Source: CADEFX01 sp963806735 (lineage in GTDB: Bacteria; Pseudomonadota; Alphaproteobacteria; Rhizobiales; Hyphomicrobiaceae). From it: a stretch of DNA of 64,000 bases. Below the pieces are notes generated by a model. That model was not told where the DNA came from. It ran no database searches and worked only from the letters and a program-made list of their open reading frames with translations. A program made the translations under genes and the position numbers. The DNA is taken from positions 62,001 through 126,000 of the forward strand of contig CAWEBE010000071.1 in the NCBI GenBank assembly GCA_963806735.1, read 5' to 3'. Shown one piece after another: positions 25,363-34,038 of this stretch (the first letter of the stretch is position 1; every line of letters begins with the position of its first letter).

Positions 25363-25452
25363 GTCGATTCCTGTCCGCGCCACGCGACCGTCATCTGTCT
25401 GTCATGGTCCGCATCGACAACTCGCGCCGCACGCAGGCAGCGAGGGGGGATC

Positions 25453-25728
25453 ATGGCGACGTACTATGCACGCATGCTCGATGCGGAAACCAACGGCGAG
25501 GGATCCTACACCTTTCCCGGGCCTGCGGACCTTATGCAGAGAACGGCAGACGAGGTCGTTGCCGCGTTCTTCGAGCACGTCGAGAAGGAGGTTCTGAAAA
25601 CGAACGCCGACTGGGAGCTCAACGGCGTCATGAAGAACAAGGAGCGCGGCATCATCACGGCCATCGGCTCCCTCATTCCGGACAAGAATGGTCCACCGCT
25701 CCCGTTCCTGTTGCTGATTTCGGGCTAG
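25453..25728 (+). CDS. Small conserved hypothetical protein downstream of the anti-sigma gene
   Basis: A 91-residue protein with a good AGGGGG site just before the ATG. It has no signal peptide. The sequence runs MATYYARMLDAETNGEGSY, TFPGPADLMQRTADEVVAAF, then FEHVEKEVLKTNADWELNGV, and ends in GSLIPDKNGPPLPFLLLISG. The helical middle and the hydrophobic C-terminus suggest a compact alpha/beta domain. It lies 90 bases after the anti-sigma gene on the same strand and may belong to the same response. I do not recognise the family. Confidence 0.7.
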   Translation: MATYYARMLDAETNGEGSYTFPGPADLMQRTADEVVAAFFEHVEKEVLKTNADWELNGVMKNKERGIITAIGSLIPDKNGPPLPFLLLISG

Positions 25729-25897
25729 CGCGTTGATCCGTTGGGGACCGTCACAGGTCTGTCAACGCTCTGTAAGAATTGCGGCCTACATACTCGCGCC
25801 GGGGAGCGGCGCCCTGCGACAAGCGCCGTGAGGCAAGTCTCAGCCATAGCTAGTTTCGCGGCTCGTTACTGCAGTCCACCGCTCCCCACCAGAGGTT

Positions 25898-26776
25898 TTA
25901 GAGCTCCTGCTCCCAGGCCGCAGGGATGAGCTGGTAGCCGGACCCACGCCGCACTAGGTGTGAGAAGCCTGGAAAATGCATGTGCATGCCGGTGACTAGC
26001 AGCCGGTCCGTGGCGACCATGTCGAACACGCGCCGGCGGGTGGCGGCAGCGGCGTCGAGGTCGGTATCGAACTCCATGCACACCTCCGGACGTGCCGTCT
26101 GCACTTCCGGCACATGCACCGTGTCGCCCCAGATGAGCAGCTGGTCCTTGCCCGAGCTGATCATGTAGGCGGTGTGGCCTGGCGTGTGACCAGGGCACGG
26201 AATGGCGGTGACGCCTGGGAATATCTCGCCCTTCTGGAAAGTTCGCGTGCGGTCTTTGTAGGGCGCGGTCTGCTCGCGCGCGCACAGGAAGTAGAGCTTG
26301 CGCGCGCGCTCGGTGGCGGTCGCCATCTTGGCATCGTCGAACCAGTGGCGCGGCTCGTTCTCATGCACGACGAGTTCGGCATTCGGGAAGTAGCGACGGC
26401 CGGTGGCGGGATCGCTCAGGCCTGCGGAATGGTCCGGGTGCATATGGGTGAGCAGCACGGTGTCGATATCGGCGGGATCGACGCCGGCTGCGGCGACGTT
26501 GGCCAAGACCTTGCCGGCCGTTGGCAGGAGGTAGTTGCCGGACCCCGTGTCCACCAGCGCCAAACGGCCGGCCGAGTAGATCAGAAATGTATTGACGGCC
26601 GTGCGTCGCGCTGGACGGAACGACGCCGAGAGGATCTCGCGGGCATCGTCCGCCGTGATGTTGCGCAGGACGTCGATAGTGCCGTCGAGGAAGCCGTCGC
26701 TCACGACGGTGACGACGATGTCGCCGACGCGGCGGTGATAGATCCCAGGGATCTGCTTTTCCGGCTTCTTGATCAT
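25898..26776 (-). CDS. Metallo-beta-lactamase-fold hydrolase (cytoplasmic)
   Basis: A 292-residue protein with THMHPDHSAGL, PGHTPGHTAYM and IWGDTVHVPEVQ, the zinc ligands of the MBL fold, and a C-terminal GMHMHFPGFSHLVRRG. There is no signal peptide, unlike the related protein at 22894-23856. The shared YLLPTAGKVLANVAAAGVDP / QPTAGKLLDNMKAGGIDP segment shows that the two are paralogues. It is on the opposite strand to the sigma genes. Lactonase or thioesterase activity is plausible; the substrate is unknown. Confidence 0.87.
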   Translation of the reverse strand: MIKKPEKQIPGIYHRRVGDIVVTVVSDGFLDGTIDVLRNITADDAREILSASFRPARRTAVNTFLIYSAGRLALVDTGSGNYLLPTAGKVLANVAAAGVDPADIDTVLLTHMHPDHSAGLSDPATGRRYFPNAELVVHENEPRHWFDDAKMATATERARKLYFLCAREQTAPYKDRTRTFQKGEIFPGVTAIPCPGHTPGHTAYMISSGKDQLLIWGDTVHVPEVQTARPEVCMEFDTDLDAAAATRRRVFDMVATDRLLVTGMHMHFPGFSHLVRRGSGYQLIPAAWEQEL

Positions 26777-26891
26777 TGAGTTTCCTGCTCCCGTTTCCCG
26801 ACGAGTTCATGCTGGTCTGATTTCTCAAGATAAACGATCTTAGGCCACACCTGGGCCGGGCCATGGCCCCATGGCCGTTCCGGCGCCATGT

Positions 26892-28475
26892 TTATTTCCA
26901 GGCCCTGCCTTCCTTGGCGCCATGGAGCAGGTAATGCTGGCGCGGGGTCAAGTCGAGCTGACGCACGTCGGGATGGAGCTCGAGATAGCGATCATCTCGG
27001 AATCCGCGCGGCACGCGCGTCATGTCACGCAGTATTGGCCAATGCATGAGATTGTTGCTCACGAGAGAACCCGGAAAGTGGTCGACCGGGAAGCCATTCT
27101 GCCTGGCCACAACGTTGAACGAGAGCTGGTCGCGATACGAATGCTGGCAGACTTGCGTGAACCACTGCTCCATGACCGCCTTCACCCGCGGATCGTTATG
27201 GCGCCGCAGGAGCATCGTCCCTGCGATCAGACCTGCATGAGCGGGATATCCCGCATCCCTGTAGTTCTGCATCTGACGCGCGATGATCTCTTCGCTATCG
27301 AGACCGAGCTCACGCACCACCTCGGCTTCGTCGTAGATGCAGTCGCGGTCCGGGTGCTTGAAGCAGACCATCGGCCGGCTGTCGGGCCGCAAACTCTGGA
27401 ACACGTGTGACGCGGGAACGGTGAGCAGCACGGTGTTGTCGATGTAAAGGCTCGCATCGTATTCGGGCAGGAATTGATGCGGCAGGATTTTCACCTTCTT
27501 AGCCGTCCGCACCGGGCCGAGCTCTGATGGATCGACATAGCGGAATTGCCAAACGTCCGAGCGCAGTGTGCGGTCATCCGTGAAGCAGATGTAATCCGTC
27601 TCGCCGTCCAAGCCGTAGGACCAGTCGGCGAAGTGCTCCGAGTATCCCACGAGGCAGGTGTAAACGACGCGGCGGCGATGCGGTCGCAAATGGGTCAGGG
27701 CACGTAGCATCCGTCGCGGCATTGTCTTAGCATGTGACCGGAGGCTGCGTCGGAGAGATTTGCGATAGCGGGGATCGGCAAGGCGCGTGAACGCGAACGG
27801 CGCAGGGCGCACCACGGCAATGGCATAATCATGCAGGTTGACCCTCAGGCTTGGAAACCGGAGAGCCAGAGGATTGTTCACTGAGCCGTTGTCTTCCGCA
27901 AAGATCACGAAGTTCTTGGCCATGTGAGGCAAGGCAGCGGTGACCGTCTTCAGGATGGTTTCGTCGCTGTGGAAGCCGTCATCGATCAGAATGTCGATCT
28001 TGCGGCCCCGTAGGATTTGGGCGAACCGATCTGGCGAAGCCGTGAACTGATCGAACGCGTGAAGCTCAGGCATGCGGCTCTTGAAGGCGCCGCACTCCAA
28101 TAAGTTCGACAGGTTGGCGCGCATGTGGCCCAAATCGATGTCGAGCCCGATGATCGTGGAGCCTGGGAACACCTCGCTCCAGATTGCCAGCCCTATGCCG
28201 GTCAGGATGCCGACCTCGCATATGACAAGATCGCGCCGGCCGAGATACTGACGCAGATTCTCGGCATATGTCGGCGCGTAGTTGTGCAGTTCTGGGTTCA
28301 TTCGATCGCCGCCACGGTATCCGCCATCGGCGATCTGTTCGGGGGTGCGCGGATCGACCGGGCTCACGATCTTTCGCGGCACGCGGTCAACTAGACCGCC
28401 GAAATGGGCTTCGAGATGGACGAGCCGCGCGGCCAGCGATTTAAGAGACTGAGCATTGTGTCGTCCGGTGTGCAT
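26892..28475 (-). CDS. Fusion of a class I methyltransferase and a DUF616 (TOD1/MUCI70-like) glycosyltransferase
   Basis: About 527 residues. The N-terminal half has a SAM-site-like segment (ICEVGILTGIGLAIWSEVFP then GSTIIGLDIDLG) and DILIDDGFHSDETI, typical of small-molecule or sugar methyltransferases. From about residue 260 the sequence is DUF616: VVYTCLVGYSEHFADWSYGL, YICFTDDRTLRSDVWQFRYV, HQFLPEYDASLYIDNTV, CFKHPDRDCIYDEAE and HSYRDQLSFNVVAR. A C-terminal tail DRYLELHPDV resembles a short glycan-associated segment. The ATG at 28475 is chosen over a TTG at 28496. It probably builds a methylated surface sugar. The domain order is unusual. Confidence 0.8.
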   Translation of the reverse strand: MHTGRHNAQSLKSLAARLVHLEAHFGGLVDRVPRKIVSPVDPRTPEQIADGGYRGGDRMNPELHNYAPTYAENLRQYLGRRDLVICEVGILTGIGLAIWSEVFPGSTIIGLDIDLGHMRANLSNLLECGAFKSRMPELHAFDQFTASPDRFAQILRGRKIDILIDDGFHSDETILKTVTAALPHMAKNFVIFAEDNGSVNNPLALRFPSLRVNLHDYAIAVVRPAPFAFTRLADPRYRKSLRRSLRSHAKTMPRRMLRALTHLRPHRRRVVYTCLVGYSEHFADWSYGLDGETDYICFTDDRTLRSDVWQFRYVDPSELGPVRTAKKVKILPHQFLPEYDASLYIDNTVLLTVPASHVFQSLRPDSRPMVCFKHPDRDCIYDEAEVVRELGLDSEEIIARQMQNYRDAGYPAHAGLIAGTMLLRRHNDPRVKAVMEQWFTQVCQHSYRDQLSFNVVARQNGFPVDHFPGSLVSNNLMHWPILRDMTRVPRGFRDDRYLELHPDVRQLDLTPRQHYLLHGAKEGRAWK

Positions 28476-28689
28476 TGACAAAGTACGTCTCCGCAACCTT
28501 GGATATATTAATTACTATAATGCACGCCTTGATTGCGATCCAAGCACCAGCCAACGTCTTTCCACTGGTCGATTGCTGCGGCGCACAAATCGTGATATAT
28601 GTGCATGCTGTATTTCCTCGATAACGGCTTTACGCACGCCAGAGGCGGACGGGCACTACCCGTCCATCTGGCCAGAGGAGCGCACCTTC

Positions 28690-29244
28690 GTGTTTCCATT
28701 CGCAATGCAGGCCAAGCTGGCCGAGGCTTGGCTCGACGCGGCAGCGGCCGGGTTTGCCATGGCCGGCTCCATGGGCGCCGCGGCGTCGCGTGGCTTCGAT
28801 CCGTTGCTGCCGAGCGCGCGTCCGTCCTACGCGTTCAGCTTTTGGACGCCTGTGATGACACCCGCCTCCGCGTGGCCGTGGTCTTGGTTTACGGGCTTCG
28901 GCAGTCCGGCGCCGACGAACTGGTGGGCTCCCTTGTCGTTCTACGGCGATTGGATGCGCACCTTCACCTACGCGACCACCGCAAATGGTTGGCTCATGTC
29001 TCCGCAGGCATGGACGGCGGCATTCCCTCTGGCGCGGTCCTATTCCGCGTTTCTCACTCCGTTCGCGCTGACCTCACCGCAGTACTTTCCGTCGCCCGCC
29101 GACACTGCATCGATGATCGCAGCCAGCTATCGGACGGCCAGCGGACACGCAACCGCAACCATCTTCGATGCACTGATGCCGCGACAAACAAGCTGGGCAT
29201 CGGCCTCCTGGACGCACTCGCCCGTATGGATGTTCGCGCGCTGA
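28690..29244 (+). CDS. Trp/Phe/Pro-rich 184-aa protein, unknown function
   Basis: A GTG start at 28690 with an AGAGGAG site at 28674-28680 gives a 184-residue protein, MFPFAMQAKLAEAWLDAAAA at its start. It has about 13 tryptophans, many in Trp-Pro or Trp-Ser contexts (SAWPWSWFTGFGSP, PTNWWAPLSFYGDW), and no signal peptide. The N-terminal helix is amphipathic, which resembles granule- or membrane-associated helices such as those in phasins, but no phasin signature is visible. It is divergent from the methyltransferase-DUF616 gene across an AT-rich island. The composition is odd enough to be a lineage-specific surface or granule protein. Confidence 0.62.
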   Translation: MFPFAMQAKLAEAWLDAAAAGFAMAGSMGAAASRGFDPLLPSARPSYAFSFWTPVMTPASAWPWSWFTGFGSPAPTNWWAPLSFYGDWMRTFTYATTANGWLMSPQAWTAAFPLARSYSAFLTPFALTSPQYFPSPADTASMIAASYRTASGHATATIFDALMPRQTSWASASWTHSPVWMFAR

Positions 29245-29326
29245 CGCGCGCCGACAGCTATTCTCAGGCAAAATCGATGGCTGCGATGGTCTGAGCCGTC
29301 GCAGCCAGCAATCGTCCCGCGAATGA

Positions 29327-29608
29327 CTATTTCTTCTTCTCGGCCGGCGGAGCCTTCTTGGCCGGCGGCGTCGGCTTTTTCTGGCAATGCGCCTTGCGCT
29401 TCTGGCCTTTCTTCGTGGTGGTCTCGCGATACCAGGTGCAGGCCGTGTTGGCCTTGCACGCGGCCTCGTCGAGCCCCGCGCACGGGGACGGCGCCTTCTT
29501 GACCACCTGCTTCTTTGCTTCCGGAGCTTTCTGCTGAGCGATTGCAGCGCCGGAAAAAGCAAGTGCGATTGCGGCGGCGCCCGCCAAGAAGCCTATGGAT
29601 TTTCGCAA
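29327..29608 (-). CDS. Small secreted Lys-rich protein with four cysteines
   Basis: A 93-residue protein with a TTG start at 29608, supported by GGAGG eight bases upstream and by the signal peptide that begins there (RKSIGFLAGAAAIALAFSG then AAIA). The mature part has four cysteines in CAGLDEAACKANTACTWYRE and KAHCQ, then a Lys/Pro/Ala tail (KKPTPPAKKAPPAEKKK). The cysteine pattern suggests two disulfides, and the basic tail could bind anionic polymers or the outer membrane. Longer upstream codons in frame lack a ribosome site. Confidence 0.75.
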   Translation of the reverse strand: MRKSIGFLAGAAAIALAFSGAAIAQQKAPEAKKQVVKKAPSPCAGLDEAACKANTACTWYRETTTKKGQKRKAHCQKKPTPPAKKAPPAEKKK

Positions 29609-29642
29609 GGCCGTTTCCTCCAGATTTTCCCGACCATGCAGA

Positions 29643-30251
29643 CTACACGCTCGTAGATGGATGTGGAATGGCTCGCGATGCCCACGTGAGCGCTTGCTCC
29701 AATCTATCGTCACCCCAGAACAACTCGCCGCTGTCTGTAACGAACGTGGGCGCGCCGAAGATGCCGAGCGTGGCGGCACGTTCTGTCTGCGCGCGCAGAC
29801 GGTCCTTGATGGCGGGATCGGAGCCCCGAGCTGCATCGAGGCCGAGCTTTCCAGCGATGCCGGATAGTGCAGCGGCATCGGAGATGTCACGGCGCTCCGA
29901 AAACTCGGCCTCAAAAACCAATCGCGTGAACGAGCCGATACAACCTTGCTCCTCTGCCACCAGGGCTATCCTGGCGGCCTGCAAGCTATTGGCCGGAAAC
30001 ACCTCGGGCATCTGGAACATGATCCCGCGATCGTCGGCGATGCGCGTGACATCGCGCACCATGTGGTTTCCCTTCACGGGGAAAAGCCGGAAGGGGGACG
30101 TGTTCCAGCCGTAGCTCTTGAAGATTGGTCCCAGCAGGAAGGGCCGATAGATAATTTCCACCTGGGCTGGTTTAGCCATCGCCTCGATGCGCATGGCCGA
30201 CAGGTAGGAGTAGGTCGACGCGAAGTCGTACCAGAACTCGAGCTTGGGCAT
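29643..30251 (-). CDS. 2-hydroxychromene-2-carboxylate isomerase-like (DsbA-fold, kappa-GST) protein
   Basis: About 202 residues, starting at ATG 30251 with GGAGGTG upstream. MPKLEFWYDFASTYSYLSAM is the typical HCCA isomerase opening, where Ser or Tyr replaces the DsbA cysteines, and the C-terminal GIFGAPTFVTDSGELFWGDD is the cis-Pro and GSH-binding region. In naphthalene-type pathways these enzymes isomerise 2-hydroxychromene-2-carboxylate. Many homologues work on other aromatic or glutathione-linked substrates, and no aromatic dioxygenase is nearby. It could be a general detoxification enzyme. Confidence 0.87.
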   Translation of the reverse strand: MPKLEFWYDFASTYSYLSAMRIEAMAKPAQVEIIYRPFLLGPIFKSYGWNTSPFRLFPVKGNHMVRDVTRIADDRGIMFQMPEVFPANSLQAARIALVAEEQGCIGSFTRLVFEAEFSERRDISDAAALSGIAGKLGLDAARGSDPAIKDRLRAQTERAATLGIFGAPTFVTDSGELFWGDDRLEQALTWASRAIPHPSTSV

Positions 30252-30664
30252 GCAGCTCTCACCTCCGCCGGATGCGGAGCACCCTATCAGGATCAGGCGG
30301 ACGCGAGACAGAAACAGCGCCGGCGACCGTCCGCCCGGGGAATGGCGGAACAATCGCCGGCGGTTACGCCGCACTTATTTTCCTCGCAGCCGCGGAGGAA
30401 CGGGGGAATTACGGCTGCAAGATATTTGCGGCGCTCGTGCCGGCCTCCTCGACGGGGGGAAAAGGAGGGCCGGCGCATTCACAGACAGGATAACGTTCGC
30501 TACCCAGCATTTCCGTCACACGAGTCATAAGACGCCGCAGTGGCCGAAAAGTTCATTCCCTTCCGCTCTTTTTGTGGACAACCGGCCGCGGGATCGCGAG
30601 TGACGCTCTGTTGGGCGTTGCCCTATAGTGCGGCCGTCTTGGGCAGGTGAGAGCAGGGTTGAAG
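30252..30664. other. Intergenic region upstream of argG
   Basis: This 413-base gap separates the minus-strand isomerase gene from argG. Several frames cross it, but none has a ribosome site or a recognisable product. It must contain the argG promoter near its right end and probably the isomerase promoter at its left end. No long repeat or stable hairpin was seen. Confidence 0.5.
30600..30629 (+). promoter_or_regulatory. Candidate sigma70-type promoter of argG
   Basis: GTGACG at about 30600-30605, an 18-base spacer, then TATAGT at 30624-30629, about 35 bases before the argG start codon. The -10 box is good and the -35 box is weak. Predicted transcription would begin near 30636. The assignment is by eye. 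Confidence 0.35.
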
Positions 30665-31901
30665 ATGGCGAAAGCCGGTCGGAGCAAGGTCAAGCGTGTC
30701 GTGCTCGCCTATTCGGGCGGGCTCGACACATCCATCATATTGAAATGGCTGCAAGAAACTTACGGCTGCGAGGTCGTGACCTTCACTGCCGATCTGGGCC
30801 AGGGCGAGGAACTGGCACCCGCCCGCCGGAAGGCGGAGATGCTGGGCATCAAGAAGAGCCACATCTTTGTCGAGGATCTGCGAGAAGAGTTCATCAGCGA
30901 CTATGTGTTCCCGATGTTCCGGGCGAACGCGCTCTATGAGGGCGTCTACTTGCTCGGTACGTCCATTGCACGCCCGCTGATCGCCAAGAAGCAGATCGAG
31001 ATTGCGCGCAAGACGGGTGCCGATGCGGTAGCGCACGGCGCCACCGGCAAAGGCAACGATCAGGTGCGCTTCGAGCTCACCTATTACGCGCTCGAGCCCT
31101 CCATCAAGATCATCGCGCCGTGGCGCGAGTGGAGCTTCAAGAGCCGCACCGAGCTTCTGGATTTTGCGCGCCAACACCAGATCCCCATCGCTAAGGACAA
31201 GGAGGGCGAAGCGCCATTCTCGGTCGATGCGAACCTGTTGCACTCCTCGTCCGAGGGCAAGGTGCTGGAAGACCCTGCGGTCGAGGCGCCGAGCATCGTC
31301 TATCAGCGCACTATCTCGCCCATGCAGGCGCCCGACAAGGCAACTGAGATCACCATCGGCTTCAAGACAGGCGATGCGGTCGCGCTCAACGGCAAGGCGC
31401 TATCACCGGCGACCCTGTTCACCAGGCTCAATGAGCTGGGCCGGGACAACGGCATCGGCCGCATCGATCTGGTCGAGAATCGCTTCGTCGGCATGAAGTC
31501 GCGTGGAATCTACGAGACGCCGGGCGGCACCGTCCTGCTCGCCGCGCATCGCGCCATGGAGAGCATCACGCTCGACCGCGGCGCCGCGCATCTCAAGGAC
31601 GAGCTGATGCCGAGGTATGCCGAGCTGATCTACAACGGCTTCTGGTTCTCGCCCGAGCGCGAGATGCTGCAGGCGCTGATCGACAAAAGCCAGGAGCATG
31701 TCGTGGGCGAGGTGCGCCTCAAGCTCTACAAGGGCAACGTCATCGTCACCGGCCGCGAGAGCCCCAAATCGCTCTATTCCTCCACGCTTGTCACTTTCGA
31801 GGACGACAAGGGCGCCTACGATCAGAAGGACGCCGAGGGCTTCATCCGAACTCAATGCGCTGCGCCTGCGCACGCTGGCGATGCGCAACAAGGGCCATTG
31901 A
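30665..31901 (+). CDS. argG: Argininosuccinate synthase, 3' end frameshifted in this sequence
   Basis: ArgG condenses citrulline and aspartate with ATP to give argininosuccinate in arginine synthesis. The PP-loop VLAYSGGLDTSIILKWL lies near the N-terminus, followed by FTADLGQGEEL, VAHGATGKGNDQVRFELTYY, SRGIYETPGGTVLLAAHRAM and LVTFEDDKGAYDQKDAEGFI. At 31849-31850 one extra A shifts the frame: without it the end reads RLNALRLRTLAMRNKGH and stops at 31901, the expected C-terminus. As given, the frame runs on into the downstream protease gene. The ATG at 30665 follows an AGGG site. Confidence 0.93.
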
Positions 31902-31924
31902 TCCACAACGAGAGGCAGGGCTTG

Positions 31925-32599
31925 ATGCTGACCCGTATGGAGATCGGCCGCGTCGCCGGCATCCCGATCTATCTCGACATGCTGTTCGTGCTGGTGGTGG
32001 TCGTGTTCTGCCATTCCTACTTCACCAGCGGCAACACGCAGCTCATGTCGGCGGGGCTCATCATCGTCGCCGGACTGCTGCTGTCGATCCTGCTGCACGA
32101 GTTCGGCCATGCCTTGGCCGGCCGCCTGTTCGGTGCGCCGGTGTCGCATATCGAGCTGACCGGATTGGGCGGCATTGCTCATTTCGAACGCTCGTTGCCC
32201 CGCTCAGCGTTGCAGCGCTCGGTCATCTATCTGGCTGGGCCAGCCGTGAACCTCCTGTTGTGGCAAGGTCTCGGCGCGCTGGCCGGCGAGGCTGCGGAGT
32301 TTGGCAAGTCGATGCTGGCGCTGCCGCTGGCGGTGTTGGCGTCGTCCAACTTCTTCCTGATGATCTTCAATCTGCTGCCGGCCTATCCGCTGGACGGTGG
32401 CCACACACTCGATGCCTGGCTCGGCGCGCTGTTCGGATCGGTGTGGTCGACGCGTATCGTGGCGGTGCTCGGCCTGATCGTAGCTGTCGGTGTAGGGCTG
32501 ATGGCGCTGCCGAACGCCTTCTTCCTGATGCTGGTGGCGCTGTTTCTGGCGCAGGCGAACTGGCAGGCGCTGCAGAGCGTGGGCGGCTGGCGGCGGTAG
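31925..32599 (+). CDS. Site-2 protease-like M50 metalloprotease
   Basis: A 224-residue intramembrane zinc protease. The metal site is ILLHEFGHALAGR (HEFGH, residues 58-62) and the second conserved segment is FNLLPAYPLDGGH, where Asp is the third ligand. Hydrophobic helices flank both. There is no CBS or PDZ domain, as in the compact SpoIVFB-like group. The ATG at 31925 lies 23 bases after the corrected argG stop, so it is probably co-transcribed with argG. In this sequence a one-base insertion in argG joins the two frames, which is probably not biological. Substrate unknown. Confidence 0.87.
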   Translation: MLTRMEIGRVAGIPIYLDMLFVLVVVVFCHSYFTSGNTQLMSAGLIIVAGLLLSILLHEFGHALAGRLFGAPVSHIELTGLGGIAHFERSLPRSALQRSVIYLAGPAVNLLLWQGLGALAGEAAEFGKSMLALPLAVLASSNFFLMIFNLLPAYPLDGGHTLDAWLGALFGSVWSTRIVAVLGLIVAVGVGLMALPNAFFLMLVALFLAQANWQALQSVGGWRR

Positions 32600-32717
32600 G
32601 GCGTCTCAACTCCATCCAGTTCGGCGAGGCCGCTTGCGCGGACTTTGAAGGCGGTTTATCGGTCAATCGGCAGCATCGAAGCTGCCAGTCAGTCCGAAAG
32701 ATCGCGCGAGGAGCCGC

Positions 32718-33381
32718 ATGTCGGGACATGACCACGATCATGATCATGCGCACGACAAAGCGCATGATCACCACCACGAGCACGGCTCGGAGCTGTCCGA
32801 GGTTCAGTTGCGCGTGCGTGCGCTCGAGACGGTGCTGGCCGAGAAGGGCTACATCGATCCGGAGGCGCTGGACCGCATCGTCGAAGCTTATGAGACCAAG
32901 ATCGGGCCGCACATCGGCGCGCGCGTGGTGGCCAAAGCCTGGACGGACCCGGCCTTCAAGCAAGCTTTGCTCGAGGACGCAAACAAGGCCATTGCTGTAC
33001 TCGGCATATCCAATCAAGTCGGCGACCATCTGGTTGCGGTCGAGAACACGCCGGCGACGCACAACATCGTCGTGTGTACGCTCTGCTCCTGCTATCCCTG
33101 GGACGTGCTGGGCCTGCCTCCGGTCTGGTACAAATCCTTTGCCTACCGCTCTCGCACTGTGAAGGACCCGCGTGGCGTCCTTGCCGACTTCGGTGTGACG
33201 ATGCCGGCCTCTACCAACATCCGCGTCTGGGATTCGACGGCGGAGACGCAATTCATGGTGCTGCCGATGCGGCCCCCGGGAACCGACGGCTGGGACGAGG
33301 AGAAGCTTGCGGAGCTCGTCACGCGGAGACTCTATGATCGGCACCGGCTTTGCAAAGCGTCCAGGGGAGGCCGGCGCATGA
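32718..33381 (+). CDS. nthA: Nitrile hydratase alpha subunit (Co-type), frameshifted near its 3' end
   Basis: Hydrates nitriles to amides. The metal-binding claw CTLCSC is at residues 120-125 with the Co-type Thr, in VVCTLCSCYPWDVLGLPP. Next come RTVKDPRGVLADFGV and TAETQFMVLPMRPPGTDG. The N-terminus is a His/Asp-rich tail (MSGHDHDHDHAHDKAHDHHH) that could bind metal ions. After VTR (33326), one extra A at 33327 breaks the frame: without it the protein ends DSMIGTGFAKRPGEAGA and its TGA overlaps the beta start by four bases (ATGA). As given, alpha and beta form one 439-codon frame. Confidence 0.93.
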
Positions 33382-34037
33382 ATGGCGTCCACGACATGGG
33401 CGGCATGGACGGCTTCGGCAAGGTCGAGCCCGAGGCCAACGAGCCGACGTTCCACGGCGAGTGGGAAGGTCGCGTGCTGGCCTTGAGCCGTGCCATGACT
33501 GCGACCAGGGAGTGGAACATCGACGTCGGCCGCTATTGGATCGAAATGCTGCCTGCGCCCGTCTATCTCGCCAGCTCCTACTACCAGCGGTGGTTCCTGA
33601 GACTTGAGAACCTCTGTGTGGCGCGTGGTCTTGTCAGCCGGGCGGAGATCGCCGCGGGGCACTCCTTGGGCACAGGGCGACCGCTGAAGGGCAAACCTCT
33701 CGCCGCTGCCGATACGGACAAAGTATTGTCGCGCGGCTCCTATTTCCGGCCCGCACCCGCGCCGGCACGCTTCAAGGTGGGCGACCGCGTTCGTGCCAGG
33801 AACATGCACCCGCTGTCCCATACTCGCCTGCCGCGCTATGTCCGCGGCCATGTCGGTGTGGTCGAGCGTCTGCATGGGTGTCACGTCTTCCCGGATGCCA
33901 CCGTCGAGACCGATACCGAGAGCCCGCAATGGCTCTACACCGTGACATTCGACAACCGCGAGCTGTGGGGACCCGACGCCGACCCGACGGTCCAGGTGTC
34001 GGTCGATGCCTTCGAGCCCTATCTCGAGGCCGTGTGA
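33378..34037 (+). CDS. nthB: Nitrile hydratase beta subunit
   Basis: A 219-residue subunit opening MNGVHDMGGMDGFGKVEPE, the usual beta-subunit start, then EWEGRVLALSRAMTA, WIEMLPAPVYLASSYYQRWF and the C-terminal SH3-like part FKVGDRVRARNMHPLSHTRL, RYVRGHVGVVERLHG and ELWGPDADPTVQVSVDAFEP. It supplies the arginines that contact the metal-bound sulfenic acid of alpha. It overlaps nthA by four bases and ends one base before the activator gene. Confidence 0.93.
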   Translation: MNGVHDMGGMDGFGKVEPEANEPTFHGEWEGRVLALSRAMTATREWNIDVGRYWIEMLPAPVYLASSYYQRWFLRLENLCVARGLVSRAEIAAGHSLGTGRPLKGKPLAAADTDKVLSRGSYFRPAPAPARFKVGDRVRARNMHPLSHTRLPRYVRGHVGVVERLHGCHVFPDATVETDTESPQWLYTVTFDNRELWGPDADPTVQVSVDAFEPYLEAV

Positions 34038-34038
34038 C

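Noticed and set aside
30665..32599. A natural ArgG-M50 protease fusion protein
   Set aside because: Removing one base restores the conserved ArgG C-terminus and a stop, and the protease has its own ATG, so the fusion is an artefact of a single-base insertion.
32718..34037. A natural single-chain nitrile hydratase
   Set aside because: One extra A accounts for it; without it the alpha end and ATGA overlap are exactly those of ordinary operons. Kept only as a finding to verify.
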